The translations under genes and the position numbers were made by a program. A stretch of 64,000 nt of DNA. Origin: Oscillospiraceae bacterium. GTDB taxonomy: Bacteria > Bacillota > Clostridia > Oscillospirales > Oscillospiraceae. The notes under the pieces are model-generated. The model made no database searches and was not told the DNA's origin. It saw only the letters and a list, made by a program, of their open reading frames with translations. The stretch is taken from NCBI GenBank assembly GCA_017435525.1, contig JAFSEW010000034.1:1-64000 (forward strand), written 5' to 3'. Shown here piece after piece: positions 1-7,293 of this stretch (the first letter of the stretch is position 1; each line of letters starts with the position of its first letter).

Positions 1-404
1 ATGTTGCACAGATCGCAATGGGCGCAAACCAGGCTCAGACCATCAAGGCTATCTGCGAGGCTGAAGCCTACAACGGTCCTTCCCTGATCATCGGCTATGC
101 TCCCTGTGAGATGCACTCCATCAAGGGCGGCATGATGAACTGCCAGGCCGAGATGAAGAAGGCTGTTGAGTGCGGCTACTGGAACCTGTTCCGCTTCGAT
201 CCCTCCAAGGAGACCGGCAAGTTCACTCTGGACTCCAAGGCTCCCAAGGATGGCTATCAGGAGTTCCTGATGAACGAAGCTCGCTACAGCCGTCTGACCC
301 GTGAGTTCCCCGAGCGCGCCAAGGTTCTGTTCGCTCAGAACGAGGCTGCTGCTAAGGAGCGTTACGAGCACCTGCTGAAGCTGGTCGAGATGTATAAGGA
401 CTAA
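1..404 (+). CDS. nifJ: Pyruvate:ferredoxin oxidoreductase, C-terminal end (partial)
   Basis: This is the last ~133 codons of pyruvate:ferredoxin (flavodoxin) oxidoreductase. The enzyme decarboxylates pyruvate to acetyl-CoA with TPP and passes electrons to ferredoxin, the core of anaerobic pyruvate catabolism. The start lies before the window; the frame is open from base 3. The C-terminal signature is clear: GANQAQT, then IIGYAPCEMHSI and the Gly-Gly-Met-Met segment, a cysteine in AVECGYW, and the terminal helix ending LLKLVEMYKD, typical of the single-chain ~1170-residue enzyme. A strong hairpin terminator follows at once, so this ends its transcription unit. The TPP-binding motifs are outside the window, so assignment rests on the conserved C-terminal domain. 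Confidence 0.9.
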   Translation, partial: VAQIAMGANQAQTIKAICEAEAYNGPSLIIGYAPCEMHSIKGGMMNCQAEMKKAVECGYWNLFRFDPSKETGKFTLDSKAPKDGYQEFLMNEARYSRLTREFPERAKVLFAQNEAAAKERYEHLLKLVEMYKD

Positions 405-427
405 TCCTGTATCTTACCAAATAATTT

Positions 428-456
428 CCCGCCCCTGGTAACAGGGGCGGGTTTTC
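428..456 (+). terminator. Intrinsic terminator after nifJ
   Basis: Perfect 10-bp stem cccgcccctg / caggggcggg around a gtaa loop, followed by gtttt. It lies 24 bases after the nifJ stop. Confidence 0.9.
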
Positions 457-479
457 TAAAAGGCGCGGAGGTATGCACT

Positions 480-938
480 ATGATATTCGAATCTCCACTG
501 ACTGTTGCCGAGCATCGTAAGTGGCTGCGGCAGAATATGGAATATCCTTTTTCCTTTTTTACAGAGCGGTTTGCAGGTTTTGCCATAGGTCCCGTCTTTT
601 ATGTGATCCATCACATGGAATATCAGTATGATCGCAGAGTCAGTATGCCCAAAAACGCAGCACTTGGTATTATGCGCAGCACGGATAACGGGTGCAGATT
701 GTACTTCCTAACCTTTCGCGGATTACTCTGCCCCAGTCAGTTCCTTATTCTATACCTTGCCAGCCTATTTCTTTGCATGTTGAAAGCTGCCCAATATCAG
801 GGAGGGCTTTCCTATCTTCCCTGGATCATGTTTGGCATCTTACTCTTTGTTGCAGGCTGCAGCGCATTCGCGGAAAGCTGCACCGAACGCAGCGAAGACG
901 GGCATTTCACCCTTCTTCAGTTGCTGTCCGGACCTTGA
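480..938 (+). CDS. Small membrane protein of unknown function
   Basis: 152-residue protein I do not recognise. A GGAGG site in gcgcggaggtatgcact precedes the ATG. The first ~70 residues are polar with aromatic patches (EYPFSFF, IGPVFYVIHHMEYQYD). Two hydrophobic segments follow, around residues 82-103 (FLILYLASLFLC) and 110-130 (LPWIMFGILLFVAGC), so it probably has two membrane passes near its C-terminus. It is followed 19 bases later by a 51-residue gene that shares its terminator, so the two form a small operon downstream of nifJ. No catalytic motif is visible. It could be misjudged as coding only if the start is wrong; the ribosome site and membrane pattern support it. Confidence 0.6.
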   Translation: MIFESPLTVAEHRKWLRQNMEYPFSFFTERFAGFAIGPVFYVIHHMEYQYDRRVSMPKNAALGIMRSTDNGCRLYFLTFRGLLCPSQFLILYLASLFLCMLKAAQYQGGLSYLPWIMFGILLFVAGCSAFAESCTERSEDGHFTLLQLLSGP

Positions 939-957
939 TCTATAAGGAGAATAAAAA

Positions 958-1113
958 ATGTACTGTACCATCGTTGATATTCGCGGCGACTATGCTTTTG
1001 TCAAATATGACACTACCGGCGTGATTTCTGAAGTTGCCATCGCTCTGCTGCCCTTCGGTGTGGATGTGGGTGATCGGTTAAAATTTGAAGACTACGAATT
1101 CTCTCTGGCATAA
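958..1113 (+). CDS. 51-residue DUF3006-like small protein
   Basis: A short gene with a ribosome site in ctataaggagaataaaaa and an ATG start. The product begins MYCTIVDIRGDYAFVKYD and continues with a pattern ending LPFGVDVGDRLKFEDYEF. The order 'regulatory strand - GDYAFVKYD - LP.G...GD.L.F' resembles the DUF3006 family of small all-beta proteins, which have no known biochemical role. It overlaps nothing, follows the membrane protein by 19 bases and ends just before a terminator hairpin. It may be cytoplasmic (no signal peptide). The family match is from memory of the pattern, not a search. Confidence 0.7.
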   Translation: MYCTIVDIRGDYAFVKYDTTGVISEVAIALLPFGVDVGDRLKFEDYEFSLA

Positions 1114-1147
1114 AAAATCCATCGGCCTTTCAGCCGATGGATTTTTC
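1114..1147. terminator. Bidirectional terminator between convergent genes
   Basis: Hairpin atccatcggc / gccgatggat with A-tract on one side and ttttt on the other. It serves the 51-residue gene (+) and the AI-2E-family permease (-), which converge here. Confidence 0.88.
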
Positions 1148-1150
1148 TTA

Positions 1151-2389
1151 TTATTTCTTGCGTACCAGCTTGCTCTTCAACTTATTCCAAGTGTTTCTAC
1201 GCCGTTCTTTTCTGTGCGATTTCAGTTCAGGCGGCTGGGGAATCAGTTTTTCTTCAGAAATCTCGCGGGTTTCCAGTCGTGCGTTGGTAAGCTCCCGCAG
1301 CAATGTATACAGCACGGAAGCAACAGGGATCATCAGGAACATACCCGCAACACCCATCAACTTGCCACCTACAGCAACTGCCAGCAGCACCCACATACCC
1401 GGGAGTCCGATGGAAGTGCCGACAACACGGGGATATATCAGGTTATTCTCGATCTGCTGCACAACCAGGAACATTGCTACAAAAATCAGCGCCTGAAGCG
1501 GATCGTTCACCAAAATAAAGAACGCGCCAAAGAAGCATCCTGCAAAGGCACCCACCACAGGAATAAAGGCGGTAACTGCCACCAGTACGCTAACCAACGG
1601 AATATACGGCAGCCGCAAAATCGCCATACTCACCGCAAAAAGGCAGCCCAGGATGCAAACTTCCAGACACTGACCGGATAGGAAGTTGGAAAAAGTGGAA
1701 TTGGTCAGTCGCAGGATACGGACAACCTGATCGCTGGCTTTCTCAGGAATAAACGCATACAGCAGTCGCCGTCCCTGACGGGCCAGTGTTTCCTTGTTAA
1801 AGAGGCAGTACAGCGCAAAAATAATGGCAATGACACCGTTGACCAAAATGCCGGCCAGTCCGCCGATGGCAGTAAAGGCACCGCTGACAATGGTACTGAC
1901 ACTGTTACCCACAACATTCAGAACTTTTTCCAGAATAGCGCCAATATCAAAGGATTCCAGACTGGTATTCTCCATCACCCACGCAAGCAGTTCGGGTCTT
2001 TCCTCAAGAAACGCCATAAAGCGAAGCCACAGATTATTGAAAAAATCCGGCAGCTTTAGAGCAACGGTTTCTGCCGTCTCAACCACCTGCGGAATCAGCA
2101 GGCAGAACACTAGCGTCAGAACCAGCAGAATCACCAGGAAGGTTGTGAGGACTGCGAGAATCCTGCGCCAATTTACATTTGTGATTCGTACAAACTTATT
2201 TTCAATGCTGCGCATAGGCACATTGAGAATAAATGCAAAACCTGCACCAATAACAAAAGGTGCAAAAATGCCGCTTAATGTTTCGTAAGCACTTTTAAAG
2301 CGCTCTGTTTCATGCAAGATCCAGTACAGAACAATACATAAACCAACGCCAAGAAAGATATTACGCAATGTCTTTCGGTCAAAATGCAC
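1151..2389 (-). CDS. AI-2E family transporter (UPF0118/PerM-type membrane protein)
   Basis: About 412 residues. Inner-membrane protein of the AI-2E/PerM family, whose members include autoinducer exporters, sodium/proton antiporters and uncharacterised permeases; the substrate here is unknown. Hydrophobic helices occur near the N-terminus (IFLGVGLCIVLYWIL, FAPFVIGAGFAFILN), at VLTTFLVILLVLTLVFCLL, and a dense C-terminal set containing FIPVVGAFAGCFFGAF and the family hallmark VVQQIENNLIYPRVVG. The C-tail is strongly basic (KSHRKERRRN, KSKLVRKK). I chose the GTG at 2387-2389 because aggggag lies six bases before it; an in-frame TTG two codons upstream would overlap that ribosome site. It ends in the shared terminator at 1114-1147. 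Confidence 0.88.
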   Translation of the reverse strand: MHFDRKTLRNIFLGVGLCIVLYWILHETERFKSAYETLSGIFAPFVIGAGFAFILNVPMRSIENKFVRITNVNWRRILAVLTTFLVILLVLTLVFCLLIPQVVETAETVALKLPDFFNNLWLRFMAFLEERPELLAWVMENTSLESFDIGAILEKVLNVVGNSVSTIVSGAFTAIGGLAGILVNGVIAIIFALYCLFNKETLARQGRRLLYAFIPEKASDQVVRILRLTNSTFSNFLSGQCLEVCILGCLFAVSMAILRLPYIPLVSVLVAVTAFIPVVGAFAGCFFGAFFILVNDPLQALIFVAMFLVVQQIENNLIYPRVVGTSIGLPGMWVLLAVAVGGKLMGVAGMFLMIPVASVLYTLLRELTNARLETREISEEKLIPQPPELKSHRKERRRNTWNKLKSKLVRKK

Positions 2390-2457
2390 GGTCAACTCCC
2401 CTTTTTCGTTTTCTATTATTATCGCAGGAGGTTTTGGCTATTTCGTGAACAATACAA

Positions 2458-3498
2458 TTATTTTGACAATTCACGCAGTTTTTCGCACAATACATCTACA
2501 TTTTTGGCTTCCGTTGCCCAGCTTGTGCAGAACCGTACCGCAGTATGACCATCATCAATTTTCTGCTGGATGTTGAAACAGAAATCGTGCCGCAAGGCTT
2601 CCACAACAGCATTGGGGAAAATCGGGAAAATTTGGTTTGTGACGCCGGGCACCAGATAGGAATAGCCCAGCTCATCCAGCGTTGCCCGGATTTTGTCAGC
2701 CTGTGCATTGGCATGTTTTGCCAGTTCAAAATAGAGACCGTCTTCCAAAAGTGTGCTAAATTGCAAACCCAGAAGCCGACCCTTTGCCAGCATGCCACCG
2801 CGTTGCTTGATCAAATAACGGAAGTCTCTGGAAATCATAGCATTGGCAAATACCACCGCTTCTCCGAACAAGGCACCGCCCTTGGTGCCGCCAATGTAGA
2901 ATGCATCGCACAGCCGGGCAATATCTTCCATGGTCACATCATTGCCCTGTGCCATCAGACCGTAACCCAGTCTGGCACCATCCATAAACAAGTACAGGCC
3001 ATGTTTCCTGCAAACCGCAGAAAGTTCGCGCAGCTCTTCCAGTGAATACAGTGTGCCCAGTTCTGTGGGATTGGAGATATATACCATGCCGGGCTGAACC
3101 ATGTGTTCAGCGGCCTCGTTATCATAATGGGCTGTAACACATTCTTCCACCTGTGCCGCTGTAATTTTTCCGTCAGCAGAAGGCAGCGTCAGAACTTTAT
3201 GTCCGGTTGCTTCAATGGAACCCGATTCGTGCACCTCAATATGCGCACTCTCCGCACCGATGACTCCCTGATGGGGACGCAGCACAGAGGCAATCACGGT
3301 CAGATTGGTTTGGGTTCCGCCAACCAAAAAATGGACATCCAGCATTTCATTGTTGCAAAGCTTTTTAATCAGCGCAGCGGCCCGCAGGCAATATCCGTCC
3401 ATGCCATAACCCGGTGTCTGTTCAAAATTGGTAAGCGAAAGCCTTTCCAGAATTCTGGGATGGCAGCCTTCGCTGTAATCATTGTTAAAGTAGAGCAT
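2458..3498 (-). CDS. ltaE: Low-specificity L-threonine aldolase family PLP enzyme
   Basis: 346 residues, the usual length. PLP-dependent enzyme of the beta-eliminating lyase group that cleaves L-threonine or L-allo-threonine to glycine and acetaldehyde. Visible hallmarks are the N-terminal YFNNDYSEG, FLVGGTQTN (phosphate contact), the HIEVHESG segment, the FMDGARLGYGL block with the PLP-binding Asp, and FYIGGTKGGALFGEA, which holds the Schiff-base lysine. The ATG is preceded by aacaggaggatact. It is read divergently from spoIIID from its own TTGACA-N17-TAAAAT promoter. Members can prefer related beta-hydroxy amino acids, so exact specificity is open. Confidence 0.92.
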   Translation of the reverse strand: MLYFNNDYSEGCHPRILERLSLTNFEQTPGYGMDGYCLRAAALIKKLCNNEMLDVHFLVGGTQTNLTVIASVLRPHQGVIGAESAHIEVHESGSIEATGHKVLTLPSADGKITAAQVEECVTAHYDNEAAEHMVQPGMVYISNPTELGTLYSLEELRELSAVCRKHGLYLFMDGARLGYGLMAQGNDVTMEDIARLCDAFYIGGTKGGALFGEAVVFANAMISRDFRYLIKQRGGMLAKGRLLGLQFSTLLEDGLYFELAKHANAQADKIRATLDELGYSYLVPGVTNQIFPIFPNAVVEALRHDFCFNIQQKIDDGHTAVRFCTSWATEAKNVDVLCEKLRELSK

Positions 3499-3527
3499 AG
3501 TATCCTCCTGTTTGTTTCAATATTGCC

Positions 3528-3556
3528 ATTTTACATAGGAAATGTGTCTGTGTCAA
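3528..3556 (-). promoter_or_regulatory. Promoter of the threonine aldolase gene
   Basis: Minus-strand TTGACA (3551-3556) and TAAAAT (3528-3533) separated by 17 bases, about 30 bases before the ATG. Confidence 0.75.
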
Positions 3557-3562
3557 GGATAC

Positions 3563-3589
3563 ATATTTCCATATATTGCCGCATAGTCT
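3563..3589 (+). promoter_or_regulatory. Possible SigE-type promoter of spoIIID
   Basis: ATATT (3563-3567), 14 bases, then CATAGTCT (3582-3589). This resembles the mother-cell SigE pattern (ATATT, 14, CATACAAT) and no good SigA promoter is seen for spoIIID. In Bacillus, spoIIID is SigE-dependent. Inference from a short motif. Confidence 0.4.
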
Positions 3590-3622
3590 GTTTTGGCAGT
3601 ACACAGTATCGGAGGGAATTAT

Positions 3623-3871
3623 ATGGTCAATACCATCGAAGAACGGGCCTGCCAACTGGCTGTGTACATCATAGAAAACGGTGCCACTGTGCGCTCTGCC
3701 GCGAAACATTTCAGAATATCCAAATCTACGGTACATAAAGATTGTCAGCGTCTGGAGCAGTATAACCGTAGCCTGTATCAGCAAGTAAGGCAAATTCTGG
3801 ATAAAAACAAACGGGAACGACACATCCGCGGCGGTATGGCTACGCGCCGTAAATACATGAATTCCAGATAG
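3623..3871 (+). CDS. spoIIID: Stage III sporulation transcriptional regulator SpoIIID
   Basis: 82 residues; SpoIIID of Bacillus is about 93. Mother-cell DNA-binding regulator that switches gene expression between the early and late mother-cell sigma factors. The helix-turn-helix lies at residues 20-45 (GATVRSAAKHFRISKSTVHKD), followed by the basic tail LDKNKRERHIRGG and RRKYMNSR, which in the family makes minor-groove contacts. The ATG at 3623 has ggaggg seven to eight bases upstream. A possible SigE promoter precedes it. Its presence indicates a sporulation programme, though only this gene and whiA show it here. It converges with the PVQDADDL gene onto a shared terminator. Confidence 0.93.
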   Translation: MVNTIEERACQLAVYIIENGATVRSAAKHFRISKSTVHKDCQRLEQYNRSLYQQVRQILDKNKRERHIRGGMATRRKYMNSR

Positions 3872-3873
3872 CA

Positions 3874-3903
3874 AGAAAGCCCAACCGTACGGTTGGGCTT
3901 TTC
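3874..3903. terminator. Bidirectional terminator, spoIIID / PVQDADDL gene
   Basis: Palindrome agcccaaccgtacggttgggct flanked by aa and tt runs, between the two convergent stops. Confidence 0.85.
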
Positions 3904-3905
3904 AG

Positions 3906-4049
3906 CTAAAGATCATCCGCATCCTGCACCGGTTTCTCATTGGGATCAAGGGGTACACCGGTATAACTGCCCAGAGGATCAGCTGCCAAAACGCTTCTGT
4001 CCAGAGGCGCGTTGGGATCCAGAAAGGGAATATCCCGTTTACTTTTCAT
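3906..4049 (-). CDS. 47-residue conserved protein ending PVQDADDL
   Basis: Too short for most gene callers. It starts MKSKRDIPFLDPNAPLDR and ends in DPLGSYTGVP and PVQDADDL. The ATG at 4047-4049 has agaggtgg six bases upstream. From memory, small proteins with a GSYTG centre and a PVQDADDL end recur in Clostridia as hypothetical proteins, which suggests a conserved, probably cytosolic acidic peptide; no function is known to me. It is transcribed divergently from rlmH and ends in the terminator shared with spoIIID. The longer in-frame extension toward 4256 overlaps the rlmH start and has no ribosome site, so I rejected it. Confidence 0.75.
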   Translation of the reverse strand: MKSKRDIPFLDPNAPLDRSVLAADPLGSYTGVPLDPNEKPVQDADDL

Positions 4050-4095
4050 TTCTTCCACCTCTGCATCAGCATTCCCCGGCAGAAGAAAAATATTC

Positions 4096-4124
4096 TTGCA
4101 GGCTAGTCCATTCAGCGTTATAAT
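4096..4124 (+). promoter_or_regulatory. Promoter of rlmH
   Basis: TTGCAG (4096-4101), 17-base spacer, TATAAT (4119-4124), 27 bases before the rlmH ATG. Confidence 0.8.
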
Positions 4125-4151
4125 ATATACAATACCTGAAAGGATGTAGCT

Positions 4152-4634
4152 ATGTTTGAGATCACACTGATTGCTATGGGCAAATTGAAAGAAAAGTTTT
4201 ATCTTTCCGCTGCCGCTGAATACGAAAAACGCTTGAAAGCCTATTGCCGTTTTCAAATTCTTGAGCTGCCGGAGTTCCGTCTGCCGGAGAACCCCACCCC
4301 TGCGGAAATCGCCGCAGGACTGGAACGGGAAGCAGAAATCATCTTTTCCAAAATACCCAAAGGCGCGTGGTTCTGCGTTCTGACACCGGAAGGCAAAGTT
4401 ATTTCTTCCGAAGCACTGGCTGAAAAAATCAAAGATGTAAAGCTCTCCGGAAAAAGCAGCGCCTGTTTTCTGATCGGTTCTTCTTTCGGCATGTCACCGC
4501 GGGTAAAGGCAGCCGCGAATTTTCAGTTATCCATGGGCCCCATGACCTTCCCCCATCATTTGGCAAGAATCATGGTGCTTGAGCAGTTATACCGTGCCGA
4601 AGCTATCCAAGCAGGCAGCAAGTACCACAAATAA
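4152..4634 (+). CDS. rlmH: 23S rRNA (pseudouridine1915-N3)-methyltransferase RlmH
   Basis: 160 residues, the family length. A SPOUT-class methyltransferase that uses S-adenosylmethionine to methylate pseudouridine 1915 in helix 69 of 23S rRNA on assembled ribosomes. Visible motifs are the start FEITLIAMGKLKEKFY with the YEKRL segment, the central WFCVLTPEGK, the AdoMet-binding trefoil-knot loop CFLIGSSFGM, and the C-terminal LSMGPMTFPHHLARIMVLEQLYRA ending in SKYHK, where the C-terminal Tyr-His takes part in catalysis. An aaaggatg ribosome site precedes the ATG. It is a single-gene unit between a TATAAT promoter and a terminator. Confidence 0.97.
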   Translation: MFEITLIAMGKLKEKFYLSAAAEYEKRLKAYCRFQILELPEFRLPENPTPAEIAAGLEREAEIIFSKIPKGAWFCVLTPEGKVISSEALAEKIKDVKLSGKSSACFLIGSSFGMSPRVKAAANFQLSMGPMTFPHHLARIMVLEQLYRAEAIQAGSKYHK

Positions 4635-4641
4635 CATACAA

Positions 4642-4675
4642 GAAGCCGGACCGTGAAGTCCGGCTTCCTTTTTTA
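4642..4675. terminator. Terminator between rlmH and rsmE
   Basis: Stem gaagccggac / gtccggcttc with cgtgaa loop and a T-run. Both flanking genes converge on it. Confidence 0.88.
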
Positions 4676-5404
4676 AAATTCACCGGACTGGTACATCACT
4701 GCAGACAGTGCGCACAGAGGCGCCGTCTCACAGCGCAGGATGCGGCTTCCCAGGGTACAAACCTGCAAGCCAGCATCTTGTGCCTGCTGAATTTCCGTCT
4801 CTTCCAGGCCGCCCTCCGGGCCTGACATCAGGCTGATAGTGTTGTAGTCGCTGCATGTAAGAGCCTGATGCAGCGTAGTTGCCCGTTCATTTTCATAGAA
4901 AATAATGGCTTTCTCCGCTTGTGCAGCCCGCTCCAAAGCTGCGGCATAGCTCGGCAGCACAATTACCTGAGGAATCCGACCGCGCCCTGACTGTTCCGCC
5001 GCAGATGCCGCAATCTTCTGCCAGCGCTCCAGTTTTTTCCCAAGGCTCTTCTCATCGGGTCGGGAGACACAACGTGCTGTTGGGAATGTGACAATTTCCG
5101 CAGCGCCCAACTCGGTTGCTTTCTGAATCACATGCTCCAGCTTATCTGCCTTGGGAAGCGCCATATATACACTGGCACAGATCTTCGGCTCAGAAGCAGA
5201 CACACGCCGCTCCAACACATCCAATTCCAGAGCGTTGTTTGTTGCAGCATGCACACTGCACAGGCACTCATTACCCTGTCCATCGCAGACCAGCACCTGT
5301 TCGCCCGGCTTCAGCCGCAACACACGGGCATGAGCAGCATTCTGCCCCTCCAAAATAATAGAATCTGTTTGCATTTGCGCGGCATCAACAAAAAAACGGG
5401 TCAT
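4673..5404 (-). CDS. rsmE: 16S rRNA (uracil1498-N3)-methyltransferase RsmE
   Basis: 243 residues from the ATG at 5402-5404, which has ggtaggagggtatctc in front; an upstream in-frame extension has no ribosome site and covers the promoter. RsmE methylates U1498 of 16S rRNA using AdoMet. It shows the N-terminal PUA-like part (MTRFFVDAAQ, HARVLRLKPGEQVLVCDGQG) and the SPOUT knot (ALPKADKLEHVIQKATELG, the AEQSGRGRIPQV block, SLMSGPEGGLEETEI and LGSRILRCETA). The usual upstream partner prmA is absent. A minus-strand extended TGCTATAAT lies at 5435-5443. Confidence 0.96.
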   Translation of the reverse strand: MTRFFVDAAQMQTDSIILEGQNAAHARVLRLKPGEQVLVCDGQGNECLCSVHAATNNALELDVLERRVSASEPKICASVYMALPKADKLEHVIQKATELGAAEIVTFPTARCVSRPDEKSLGKKLERWQKIAASAAEQSGRGRIPQVIVLPSYAAALERAAQAEKAIIFYENERATTLHQALTCSDYNTISLMSGPEGGLEETEIQQAQDAGLQVCTLGSRILRCETAPLCALSAVMYQSGEF

Positions 5405-5487
5405 GAGATACCCTCCTACCAAGTGATTTCCATTATTATAGCAGAAATACCTGTACTTGCCTAGACCCATTATTCAGGCGGAATCGG

Positions 5488-5516
5488 TTGACACAAGCTC
5501 TATTTGACGGTATAAT
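5488..5516 (+). promoter_or_regulatory. Consensus promoter of the CapA-type gene
   Basis: Perfect TTGACA (5488-5493) and TATAAT (5511-5516) with a 17-base spacer. Confidence 0.88.
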
Positions 5517-5581
5517 AGGCTCGTATTTTGCATAAAGTTACCACTATCAGCATATTGCTGTTGCAAATAAGGAGAAATACT

Positions 5582-7009
5582 ATGGCTAAAGGAAAATATG
5601 TAAAGCGTCGGGATCATGGTGGTAAAGCTACCGCCCGTATGGTATTGATTCTGGCCGTGCTGCTGCTTTTCATGGGTTCCATGTTGGTATTCAAAGCCTG
5701 TCAGCGGCCCGATGTCCCCGGCGAGGAAAGCAACGCTTCTACCGAAAAGAAACCCGGTTTCTGGAATCCTTTTAAAGATCCGCACGAAACCACAGAACCC
5801 AGCACAGAACCTACCACCGTTCCCACCGAGCCCTTCGTTTCCGCAACCGCATCTGTGGGTGTTACCGGCGATATTCTGGTTCACGGTCCGTTGATTGAGG
5901 CTGCAAAACAGAATGATGGCACCTATGATTTCAACAACATCTATACCTACATTCAGGATTACTATAATGATGTTGATTTTATGATCGCCAATCTGGAAGT
6001 CACTCTGGGCGGTGAAGCCGCTGGTGAGTACCGTGGTTATCCCACATTCAACTGCCCTGACAGCATGATTGACGCCCTGAAAAACGCAGGTGTGGATATG
6101 ATGTTAACCGCGAACAATCACACCTATGACACCGGTCACAACGGCTTTGTCCGTACCCAGGAAGTCCTTGACAAAAAGGGAATGCCCCATCTGGGTACTC
6201 GCCTTTCTGAGGATACGGATTCCTATATCGTTCAGGATATCAACGGCATCAAGGTCGGTTTGGTCTGCTACACCTATGAGTCTGGCCGTACAGAAGATGG
6301 CCGGAAAGCATTGAACGGTATCCCTATCACCGCTGCAGACACCAATCTTGTCAGTACTTTCAGCTATGATAATCTCACCGGCTTCTATAATGAAGTTGAG
6401 CAGACCCTGGCTGCTATGGAAGAAGACGGTGCTGATTTCTCCATGGTGTTTATGCACTGGGGTGAAGAATACCAGCTCTCGCCCAACTCCAGGCAAACCG
6501 GTATCGCGCAAAGTCTGTGTGAGCTGGGTGTGGATATCATTGTCGGCGGACATCCCCATGTAATCCAGCCCTTCTCTACCCTCACCTCTACCACCGGCCA
6601 TCAGACATACTGCATTTATTCTGTGGGCAATGCGGTATCCAACCAGCGCCGTGAAACGCTGGAGACTTCTCCCAACCAGGAACACACCGAAGACGGTATG
6701 ATTTTCTCTGTGGAGTTTGAAAAGTGGAGCGATGGACGCGTCAATATCTCCGATATCAACATTCTCCCTACATGGGTAGAACGGCAAACCAAGAACAGCA
6801 AGCGGGTTTATACCATTGTTCCTTTGGATTTGGAAGTTGATTGGAATACCTACGATATCGCCTCTCACGACAAGCTGTACCCCTCTTACGATCAGACCAT
6901 GGCCCTAGTGGGTGCAGGCTTGAATGACGCGAAAGCCGCCTTTGGCAAGGAACCTGTTCCCCTGTATTCCCAGGACCCTCCCGCCGAAACCACAGCACCC
7001 GCAGCGTAA
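5582..7009 (+). CDS. CapA family protein (metallophosphatase-fold, membrane-anchored)
   Basis: 475 residues from the ATG at 5582 (ataaggagaaatact upstream). Family PF09587 (PGA_cap), related to CapA of poly-gamma-glutamate capsule synthesis; many members have an unknown cell-envelope role. Layout: a basic N-terminus, a membrane anchor at about residues 20-40 (MVLILAVLLLFMGSMLVF), a Thr/Pro/Glu-rich spacer (TTEPSTEPTTVPTEP), then the catalytic fold with VTGDILVH, the NLEVTLGG block, MLTANNHTYDTG, MVFMHWGEEY and IIVGGHPHVIQPF. These histidines, Asn and Asp match the metal-site motifs of calcineurin-like CapA enzymes. No capB/capC are nearby, so a capsule role is not supported here. Domain faces outside. 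Confidence 0.88.
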   Translation: MAKGKYVKRRDHGGKATARMVLILAVLLLFMGSMLVFKACQRPDVPGEESNASTEKKPGFWNPFKDPHETTEPSTEPTTVPTEPFVSATASVGVTGDILVHGPLIEAAKQNDGTYDFNNIYTYIQDYYNDVDFMIANLEVTLGGEAAGEYRGYPTFNCPDSMIDALKNAGVDMMLTANNHTYDTGHNGFVRTQEVLDKKGMPHLGTRLSEDTDSYIVQDINGIKVGLVCYTYESGRTEDGRKALNGIPITAADTNLVSTFSYDNLTGFYNEVEQTLAAMEEDGADFSMVFMHWGEEYQLSPNSRQTGIAQSLCELGVDIIVGGHPHVIQPFSTLTSTTGHQTYCIYSVGNAVSNQRRETLETSPNQEHTEDGMIFSVEFEKWSDGRVNISDINILPTWVERQTKNSKRVYTIVPLDLEVDWNTYDIASHDKLYPSYDQTMALVGAGLNDAKAAFGKEPVPLYSQDPPAETTAPAA

Positions 7010-7013
7010 CATC

Positions 7014-7043
7014 TAAGGGCCGCTCATTTGAGCGGCCCTTTCT
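7014..7043 (+). terminator. Terminator after the CapA-type gene
   Basis: Stem aagggccgctca / tgagcggccctt followed by tctt. Confidence 0.82.
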
Positions 7044-7070
7044 TATCCGTCCTCATTCAGGAAAAAGATA

Positions 7071-7099
7071 TTGACAAAACATACGCAACAGGTTATAAT
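7071..7099 (+). promoter_or_regulatory. Promoter of tRNA-Leu
   Basis: Perfect TTGACA (7071-7076) and TATAAT (7094-7099), 17 bases apart, 12 bases before the tRNA. Confidence 0.9.
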
Positions 7100-7111
7100 A
7101 TTATGGCACTT

Positions 7112-7194
7112 GCGAGAGTGTTGGAATGGTAGACAAGCACGTTTGAGGTGCGTGTGGTTTCGCCGTGTGGGTTCGAGTCCCATCTCTCGCACCA
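7112..7194 (+). tRNA. tRNA-Leu, anticodon GAG
   Basis: Folds as a class II tRNA: acceptor strands gcgagag / ctctcgc with discriminator A and an encoded CCA; D-arm ttggaatggtagaca; anticodon stem cacgt/gcgtg around loop TTGAGGT, giving GAG (reads CUC and CUU); a variable arm; and T-loop GGTTCGAGTCC. It is alone under a consensus promoter and followed by a terminator. Confidence 0.95.
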
Positions 7195-7197
7195 AAA

Positions 7198-7233
7198 AAT
7201 TGGCTACTCCTTACGGGGTAGCCGTTTTTTTAT
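7198..7233 (+). terminator. Terminator after tRNA-Leu
   Basis: Hairpin ggctactcc / ggggtagcc with ttac loop then a run of seven T. Confidence 0.85.
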
Positions 7234-7293
7234 TGAATATCGATCTATATTCGTCTACATCATAATCCTGTTAGACAATTACACAGCGTCCCA

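Noticed and set aside
3908..4256. A 116-residue minus-strand version of the PVQDADDL gene.
   Set aside because: The extra N-terminus overlaps the rlmH start and promoter, lacks a ribosome site and looks like random translation; the internal ATG has a good site.
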